Assembly: GCA_964536805.1 (NCBI GenBank) | Contig: CAZHYQ010000004.1 | Coordinates: 124,001-188,000 of the forward strand | Length of the DNA: 64,000 nucleotides | DNA from: Longilinea sp964536805 | Lineage (GTDB): Bacteria > Chloroflexota > Anaerolineae > Anaerolineales > Anaerolineaceae | Direction of reading: 5' to 3' | Shown here: positions 59,225 to 64,000 of the stretch, in pieces | Layout of the letters: each line of letters opens with the position of its first letter | How positions within the stretch are numbered: position 1 is the first letter of the stretch | The notes under the pieces: generated by a model | What the model was told of the DNA's origin: nothing | What the model saw: the letters and a program-made list of their open reading frames with translations, nothing else | The model's database searches: none | Position numbers and translations under genes: made by a program

Positions 59225-60777
59225 TGCTGTAAACCTTTCATTTCACCGGTCATAAAGAAATTCATCACCAAATCGTTTGTCAGCCACTCTATTGAGGTGA
59301 GATCATCCGTGTAGACGGTTGTGGAAATTGGTGTTGGCTGCAAATTGGTGATGGTAATTGCCATGGTATCCAGGAGGAGGGTTGGCGTATCGGTTCGTTG
59401 CGATAACGCCAGGAAATTGTTCCGCAGATTTTCCGCCCGGGTTGGCTGGCGGGTGGCAAACACAATGGAATTGAATGAATTGGGCAGGTCCATCACATAC
59501 ACAGAGGGGAAGACGCTTTGAATGGTACCTACCAGCGCATCGATCAGACGGCGGTCAGATTCTGCCCTGCCCACGTTGATGGCCATCGCGCCGGTATCCG
59601 TTAAATGGTCATAAACCGTCTGAAAGAATTCCTGCGTGGTCATGTGCCAGGGGATATACGGTGGGCGGTAAGCGTCCACTGAGATAATGTCATAAGTTTT
59701 CCGGCTGTTGGCCAGGGCATAGCGCCCATCCTGGATAATGACGTTGAGATTTGGCTCGTTCATGTCAAAAAACTTGCGCCCTGCGCTGACAATTTTCGGA
59801 TCGATTTCGATGCCGTCAATTTGGATATCCGGGAAAACCTGGCTGGCCTGTCGGGCTGTGGTTCCAGCCGCCAGCCCAACGATGGCCATGCTGCGAACTT
59901 CAGTTAATTCATAGGGTGAAGTGTTAAAAAAAGGTGCAACCAGCACCTGCTCCCAAGGTCCAAAATAGTTGAGCTGGGTGGGGTGGTACATCGAATGCAT
60001 GCCCTGGCCCTCATTCAGACGCAGGATGGTGTAGCCATTTTGTTCCAGCACTTGAATGTAGTTGTAGGCTGATTCCGTTTCATAAATCATGCCGGTGGAA
60101 GTTTTATCCGTGCCGCGCAAGCCATAAACCGCGAGCAGAGCGATAACTGCCGGCATCCAGAGGTACCATACTGCCTTGCGCCATCCGCTGACCGACAAAA
60201 GACCCATCCATGCCGTCAAAATCAGGATCAAGCTGAAAGCGAGGAATGTCCGATACGTTCCGATTAATGGGATGAGCACCAAACCGGGCAGAAAGGTTCC
60301 GATAAACGAACCCAGGGTCGAAATGGCGTAAATCCGGCCGGAAATGCTGCCAGCCTGGCGGGAATCCTGCAGGGAGAGCCGGATGGCGAATGGAGAGGCA
60401 GTGCCCAGGAGCGTGACCGGAATGCTAAACAAAATCAACACGGCCACGAAAGCGCCAATCATCGCCCCCAGCTGCAGCCCGTCAAAGGCGTTTGCCGCAA
60501 CGCGCAAGATGGGGCGGGAGATGAGTGGAATTAATCCAATGCTCAAACCAGCCCATAAAAGAATCTGGTAAAAAGTGGAAGCCTTTGGCGAGCGGTCAGC
60601 CCAGGCGCCCCCCAGGAAATAGCCCGCGGTGAGATAAATGAGGATTAATCCGATGATGGTCGCCCAAATAAGGTTGCTGGCGCCAAAATAATTGCCCAAC
60701 AGGCGGGAGGCAGCCATTTCAACCGCCAAGCTGACCATGCCGGAGATGAAGACTGTGATGGAGATCCCTTTTTGCAT
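59221..60777 (-). CDS. Membrane-fused spermidine-synthase-like protein
   Basis: 518 residues from the ATG at 60777; the open frame reaches 60909 but crosses the promoter region. The first about 215 residues hold seven to eight membrane helices (SLAVEMAASRLLGNYFGASN is typical of fused MFS/spermidine-synthase proteins). The C-terminal about 280 residues are a Rossmann methyltransferase-like fold close to SpeE: MAIVGLAAGTTARQASQVFPDI in place of the SpeE GGGDG loop, EIDPKIVSAGRKFF and VDAYRPPYIPWHMTTQEFF. The altered loop makes true polyamine synthesis unlikely. A minus-strand TATAAT (60790-60785) lies seven bases before the ATG, suggesting a leaderless transcript. Confidence 0.82.
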   Translation of the reverse strand: MQKGISITVFISGMVSLAVEMAASRLLGNYFGASNLIWATIIGLILIYLTAGYFLGGAWADRSPKASTFYQILLWAGLSIGLIPLISRPILRVAANAFDGLQLGAMIGAFVAVLILFSIPVTLLGTASPFAIRLSLQDSRQAGSISGRIYAISTLGSFIGTFLPGLVLIPLIGTYRTFLAFSLILILTAWMGLLSVSGWRKAVWYLWMPAVIALLAVYGLRGTDKTSTGMIYETESAYNYIQVLEQNGYTILRLNEGQGMHSMYHPTQLNYFGPWEQVLVAPFFNTSPYELTEVRSMAIVGLAAGTTARQASQVFPDIQIDGIEIDPKIVSAGRKFFDMNEPNLNVIIQDGRYALANSRKTYDIISVDAYRPPYIPWHMTTQEFFQTVYDHLTDTGAMAINVGRAESDRRLIDALVGTIQSVFPSVYVMDLPNSFNSIVFATRQPTRAENLRNNFLALSQRTDTPTLLLDTMAITITNLQPTPISTTVYTDDLTSIEWLTNDLVMNFFMTGEMKGLQQ

Positions 60778-60784
60778 AAGCGTG

Positions 60785-60837
60785 ATTATACCTGAAGGCG
60801 TTCCTTCCAAAGCATCAGGGAGGCCGCGGAGTATAAT
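60785..60837. promoter_or_regulatory. Divergent promoters between the spermidine-synthase-like gene and nnr
   Basis: Minus-strand TATAAT at 60790-60785 and plus-strand TATAAT at 60832-60837. The former lies seven bases before its ATG; the latter gives nnr a leader of about 35 bases with GGAGG before the ATG at 60880. -35 boxes are not obvious. Confidence 0.5.
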
Positions 60838-60879
60838 TCTTTTGAAACCTGTTTTGGGTTTCGGGAATCCGGAGGACCT

Positions 60880-62499
60880 ATGCTGGTTGTCAGTGTTGAA
60901 CAAATGCACGCAATCGAAAAAGAGGCTGACCAGCGCGGCGTCAGTTATGCCGAAATGATGGAACGCGCTGGCCGCGGCGTGGCCGAAGTCATTTTATCGG
61001 AATACAGTGACGATGATTGGCGGGTTGTTACAGCCCTGGTCGGATCTGGAAATAACGGCGGCGATGCGCTGGTTGCATTGGAAGCGTTGGCTCAGGCGGG
61101 CTGGCAGGCACAGGCATTTCTTGTCCGTCCACGCGGGAAAGATGATGATTTGGTGCAAAGGGCGGTTACAGCTGGCGTGCAGGTGTTGCAGGCCGGGCAG
61201 GAGGGGAATCTGCGCGAATTGCAAGCCTGGCTGGAAACCTCCAATGTTCTATTGGACGGAGTACTGGGAACTGGCGTTCAATTGCCTCTCAAGAATGAAA
61301 TGGCATCTGTCCTTAAGCTGGTGAACGAATCCGAATCTATTCCGCATGTCATTGCCATCGACTGTCCTTCCGGCGTGGATTGCAACACTGGAGCGGCCGC
61401 GGATGACGCAATCACCGCGGAGATCACGCTATGCATGCAGGCAGTCAAACAGGGGTTGCTGCGATTTCCAGCGTTTGAGCTGGTTGGCGAACTGCGTGTA
61501 GTCGATTTAGGCTTGCCAAGTGACCTGGTTTCGTCGGATGAAATTGATTTATTTATGGTTGATGGCGACTTGGTGGCCGGGTTTCTTCCTGAACGGCCCA
61601 TCACGGCCCATAAGGGGACTTTTGGCACCCTGATGATTGCTGCCGGCTCGACTTATTACACCGGGGCAGCTTTGTTATCTGCCCGCGCTGCCTACCGGAT
61701 TGGGACTGGACTGGTGCGCCTGGCTGTGCCAGCTTCCATTCATTCCGCCCTGGCAGGTCAGATCCCGGAGGCTACCTGGCTCTTACTGCCAAACGAAATG
61801 GGAATGATATCTGAAAATGCTGCGGATTTGTTGATAAAAAACCTTGAGCGAGTCTCCGCTTTGGTGGTTGGACCTGGCCTCGGAATTGAGGATACGACAG
61901 CTGGTTTCATTGAAAAAATGCTTAACGGTGATATTGCCACTCATCCATCCGCTTCTTTTGGTTTTCTGTCGGCGCCGGTTGGCGGAAAACCTGACCACAA
62001 AGCCAATTTACCGCCAATGGTGGTTGACGCAGACGGGCTGCGCCTGATGGCGCGGATGAAGAACTGGCCGACGCTCTTACCATCTGGATCGATCCTGACA
62101 CCGCACCCTGGCGAAATGAGCGCTTTAACCGGTTTGGATGTGGATCAGATACAAGCCAACCGTCTGGAGGTTGCCCGGAGATTTGCCGGTGAATGGAATT
62201 CGGTTGTCATTCTCAAAGGAGCCTTGACGGTTATTGCGGCACCCGATGGACGCGCATTTATCATTCCCGTCGCCACCTCAGCTTTGGCTAAGGCTAGCAG
62301 CGGCGATGTGCTGGCAGGCATGGTGGGTGGATTATTGGCACAGGGCAGGCCGGCGTTGGAAGCTGCCATCGCAGGAGCCTGGATTCATGCACAGGCCGGA
62401 TTGGAAGCCGCCGAACATTTGGGATGCACTGCTTCGGTGTGCGCAAGCGACGTAATCGAGTCAATACCGCCAGTCTTATGGGCTCTGCAATTTGAATAA
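60880..62499 (+). CDS. nnr: Bifunctional NAD(P)HX epimerase/dehydratase
   Basis: Repairs hydrated NADH/NADPH. 539 residues, two fused enzymes. The N-terminal YjeF_N epimerase (about 1-215) has SGNNGGDALVALEAL and IDCPSGVDCNTG; the C-terminal ADP-dependent dehydratase (about 225-535) of the ribokinase-like fold has HKGTFGTLMIAAGS, GPGLGIEDTT, VVDADGLRLMA, LTPHPGEMSALTG and KASSGDVLAGMVGGLLAQG. ATG with CCGGAGG upstream. This fusion is common in bacteria. It is divergent from the spermidine-synthase-like gene and ends in a perfect hairpin terminator. Confidence 0.95.
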   Translation: MLVVSVEQMHAIEKEADQRGVSYAEMMERAGRGVAEVILSEYSDDDWRVVTALVGSGNNGGDALVALEALAQAGWQAQAFLVRPRGKDDDLVQRAVTAGVQVLQAGQEGNLRELQAWLETSNVLLDGVLGTGVQLPLKNEMASVLKLVNESESIPHVIAIDCPSGVDCNTGAAADDAITAEITLCMQAVKQGLLRFPAFELVGELRVVDLGLPSDLVSSDEIDLFMVDGDLVAGFLPERPITAHKGTFGTLMIAAGSTYYTGAALLSARAAYRIGTGLVRLAVPASIHSALAGQIPEATWLLLPNEMGMISENAADLLIKNLERVSALVVGPGLGIEDTTAGFIEKMLNGDIATHPSASFGFLSAPVGGKPDHKANLPPMVVDADGLRLMARMKNWPTLLPSGSILTPHPGEMSALTGLDVDQIQANRLEVARRFAGEWNSVVILKGALTVIAAPDGRAFIIPVATSALAKASSGDVLAGMVGGLLAQGRPALEAAIAGAWIHAQAGLEAAEHLGCTASVCASDVIESIPPVLWALQFE

Positions 62500-62502
62500 A
62501 AA

Positions 62503-62535
62503 AAGACGGTGAGTATTACTCACCGTCTTGGTTGT
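62503..62535. terminator. Bidirectional terminator after nnr
   Basis: AAGACGGTGAGTA (62503-62515) and TACTCACCGTCTT (62517-62529) form a 13-base-pair perfect stem with almost no loop; an A-run precedes it and T-rich sequence follows. It sits between convergent genes. Confidence 0.85.
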
Positions 62536-62552
62536 TTTATTCTTGGATGGAT

Positions 62553-62915
62553 CTATCCGTCAGTCGGCGGAACCAGCGGCTCTTCGCTTTTGGTGGAAAG
62601 GGTGCTGATTATTTTGGATTTCTGTCCCTCATAAACAGTTTTACCCTTTTCAGTCAATTCGGCGGCGCGTTTTTTGGCGTCGCCAAGGACGGTTTCTGCA
62701 CGCTTTACCGCATCATTGGCTGAAACCTGAGCTTGTTCGTAGGTCTCATTAATTGTTTTGGAAGCGGTATCGCCCAATTCAATGGCTCGTTCCTTGATAT
62801 AAGTACGGGTTTCTTCTCCAGACTGGGGTGCCAGCAGGAGCGCTGTGACTGCGCCTGAAACTGCGCCCACAATGAAGCCAATTACAAACGCGCCAAAATC
62901 ATCTCGTTCAGCCAT
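62553..62915 (-). CDS. YtxH-domain small membrane protein
   Basis: 120 residues. One N-terminal glycine-rich membrane helix (about 8-30, FVIGFIVGAVSGAVTALLLAP) followed by the YtxH signature APQSGEETRTYIKERA, then a long helical region with many Ala, Lys and Glu residues, likely coiled coil. The family (also called gas-vesicle-like) is widespread in Gram-positives and linked to general stress; no enzymatic role. ATG with GGAGAAAGG upstream. Followed by the gene at 62964, another membrane protein, on the same strand. Confidence 0.88.
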   Translation of the reverse strand: MAERDDFGAFVIGFIVGAVSGAVTALLLAPQSGEETRTYIKERAIELGDTASKTINETYEQAQVSANDAVKRAETVLGDAKKRAAELTEKGKTVYEGQKSKIISTLSTKSEEPLVPPTDG

Positions 62916-62963
62916 GGGACCTTTCTCCTTTCATTACAATCGTTGATAAGATTTAGGCCCGGA

Positions 62964-63428
62964 TTACCGCCGACCGGGGCGGAGGACATCCAGGAGTTTC
63001 TTAATTCCGGCCAGGTATTCATTAAGCTTGATGACCGGCTCGGTGACATTGTTACTTAGAAAAGCTGCCGTACCGCGCAGGGTGCTGACAGTTTCATTTG
63101 TCGACTTGATGATGGGTTTGATATCGTTTTGCAGCAGATTAATCAACACAGCCAATTGAATAATGAGGATGACCAGTGCCACGCCCAGAACGAGGGATTC
63201 AAGTGCCATGAAAATGATGAATATATCGCGGATTTCACTGGTCGTGGCGGCATCAGCCCGAAACAACATGACCAACCCAAAAATTAGCGCTCCGAGTATT
63301 ACAACTACTGCAGCAATAATTCCAATTAATAAACCCCGCTTTCGCGAGGGTTTTTCCGGTGCAGGCAAAGGCTGTGCCATTTGCCGGGATGATTCTTCCT
63401 GCATCTTGATAACGGTATCTTCTGCCAT
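62964..63428 (-). CDS. Two-helix membrane protein with DUF948-like C-terminal helix
   Basis: 154 residues. A short cytoplasmic N-terminus with a Pro-rich stretch and a basic KPSRKRG precedes helices at about 34-55 and 73-95; a third amphipathic helix (INLLQNDIKPIIKSTNETVSTLRGTAAFLSNNVTEPV) resembles DUF948 proteins. It is upstream of the YtxH gene and probably cotranscribed, since YtxH and DUF948 genes are often adjacent. A minus-strand TATAAT (63444-63439) is ten bases before the ATG with no ribosome site. Function unknown, perhaps envelope stress. Confidence 0.8.
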   Translation of the reverse strand: MAEDTVIKMQEESSRQMAQPLPAPEKPSRKRGLLIGIIAAVVVILGALIFGLVMLFRADAATTSEIRDIFIIFMALESLVLGVALVILIIQLAVLINLLQNDIKPIIKSTNETVSTLRGTAAFLSNNVTEPVIKLNEYLAGIKKLLDVLRPGRR

Positions 63429-63559
63429 TGTTGCAATGATTATATCATACCCGTACCCTCGTTGGAATCATTAAATCATTGATTTTATTTGTCACTTCGG
63501 TAATAATTTCATCAGGGAAAGCACTTCGCAGCAAATTATCGTTCGCGTGAGGGAAACAC

Positions 63560-63901
63560 ATGGATGTCAAAGAAAGTAAATACTTCATCGACTACCGTAC
63601 CTTTATTGGAAGCAATGAGGAAAAAATTTACAAGGCCACCCTGGCGCAAAGTGATAACATGTTGGTGGGATTGAATCGCTTGCAGCCGGGTCAGACTCAA
63701 CCCGTTCATATGCACATCGGCGAAGATAAATTCTACCTGGTGTTGGAGGGCAGCGGTTATTTCCAGGTGGGCGATCTGTATCAAAACGCAACAGCCGGGA
63801 CGCTAGTTTGGGCGCCGGCTTCATTGCAGCATAGCGTTGTTAACAGCGGAACAGACGACCTGGTTTTATTGGTGGTGATAGCGCCTGCTCCGGGTCATTA
63901 A
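63560..63901 (+). CDS. Cupin-domain protein
   Basis: 113 residues, a single small cupin barrel. The metal-binding histidines lie in QPVHMHIGEDKFYLVLEGSG (motif 1) and SLQHSVVNSGTDDLVLLVV (motif 2). Such proteins bind metals or small molecules and include isomerases and dioxygenases; no substrate can be given. ATG with GTGAGGGAAA upstream. It is the last gene in the window and is divergent from the membrane proteins at 62.5-63.4 kb. Confidence 0.85.
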   Translation: MDVKESKYFIDYRTFIGSNEEKIYKATLAQSDNMLVGLNRLQPGQTQPVHMHIGEDKFYLVLEGSGYFQVGDLYQNATAGTLVWAPASLQHSVVNSGTDDLVLLVVIAPAPGH

Positions 63902-63945
63902 ATCTACATCAGGGTCATTCGAAAAAATTGCATTTTCCGGCCGCC

Positions 63946-63975
63946 CCTCGTTCGGCCAAGCTTGCGGGAACGAGG
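63946..63975. repeat. Inverted repeat in the terminal intergenic sequence
   Basis: CCTCGTTC (63946-63953) and GAACGAGG (63968-63975) form an eight-base-pair stem around a 14-base loop, 45 bases after the cupin stop. No T-run follows directly, so it is not a clear terminator; an operator or RNA structure is possible. Confidence 0.35.
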
Positions 63976-64000
63976 ATGGTGTGACGACTTTTCAATTAAT

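Overview
This 64 kb window is a dense, housekeeping-rich stretch of bacterial chromosome with no transposase, integrase, phage gene or CRISPR array. Gene content suggests the phylum Chloroflexota, probably class Anaerolineae; this is an inference from gene families, not from a marker alignment. The pointers are an IleRS of the eukaryote-like type, an FhaA/FhaB/SEDS cell-wall locus, an archease-RtcB pair, a presequence-protease-like M16C peptidase, a clostripain-type protease, several membrane sensors, and no outer-membrane or LPS genes. Coding density is high, many genes overlap by 4 bases, and only one tRNA is present.

Layout. 1-4.3 kb: end of ileS, then lspA, an RluD-type pseudouridine synthase and a threonine aldolase. 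4.3-10.3 kb: a membrane GAF-GGDEF protein, a 6-oxopurine nucleoside phosphorylase, a membrane protein with a surface domain, a GNAT enzyme and a 7TM-GAF protein ending in a DNA-binding-like helix-turn-helix. 10.4-18.4 kb: three-S1-domain protein, FtsK/SpoIIIE translocase, CDP-alcohol phosphatidyltransferase, lgt, an ABC-2 exporter pair and a metallo-beta-lactamase-fold hydrolase. 18.4-24.6 kb: HNH endonuclease, a TIGR01777 epimerase-like protein, and an operon of fhaA, fhaB, mtnP and a SEDS-transpeptidase fusion. 24.6-28.1 kb: archease and RtcB, YbaK-type deacylase, PHP hydrolase. 28.1-34.3 kb: secG, an oligopeptide-type binding protein, a PduO-type adenosyltransferase, a DUF554 protein, an anchored DsbA-like protein, a GNAT protein and a TPR protein.

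34.3-44.5 kb is one long minus-strand run: zinc-ribbon protein, PfkB kinase, ParA, ParB, amidohydrolase, two histidine kinases, an OmpR-type regulator, a small unknown protein, an orphan CpaF ATPase, a double-HTH regulator and the TPR protein. 44.6-52 kb: radC, a CAU tRNA, a clostripain-family protease, an unknown protein and the M16C metallopeptidase. 52-64 kb: a heterodimeric ABC exporter, an orphan UgpC/MsmK-type ATPase, phosphoglycerate mutase, a Lit-like lipoprotein transacylase, a membrane-fused spermidine-synthase-like protein, the bifunctional NAD(P)HX repair enzyme, two small membrane proteins and a cupin.

Working together: lgt, lspA and a Lit homologue could provide complete lipoprotein maturation ending in lyso-form lipoproteins. 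FhaA, FhaB and the SEDS fusion recall the actinobacterial cell-wall locus, but the serine/threonine kinase and phosphatase are absent here, and the fused transpeptidase domain has lost its SxxK and SxN motifs and the glycine of KTG while the SEDS catalytic Asp is kept. Several genes have a TATAAT 6-10 bases before their ATG and no Shine-Dalgarno sequence, which suggests frequent leaderless transcription. The most novel-looking items are the SEDS/pseudo-transpeptidase fusion, the 7TM-GAF-HTH protein, a histidine kinase carrying an MshEN-like N-terminus, and the leaderless promoter pattern.
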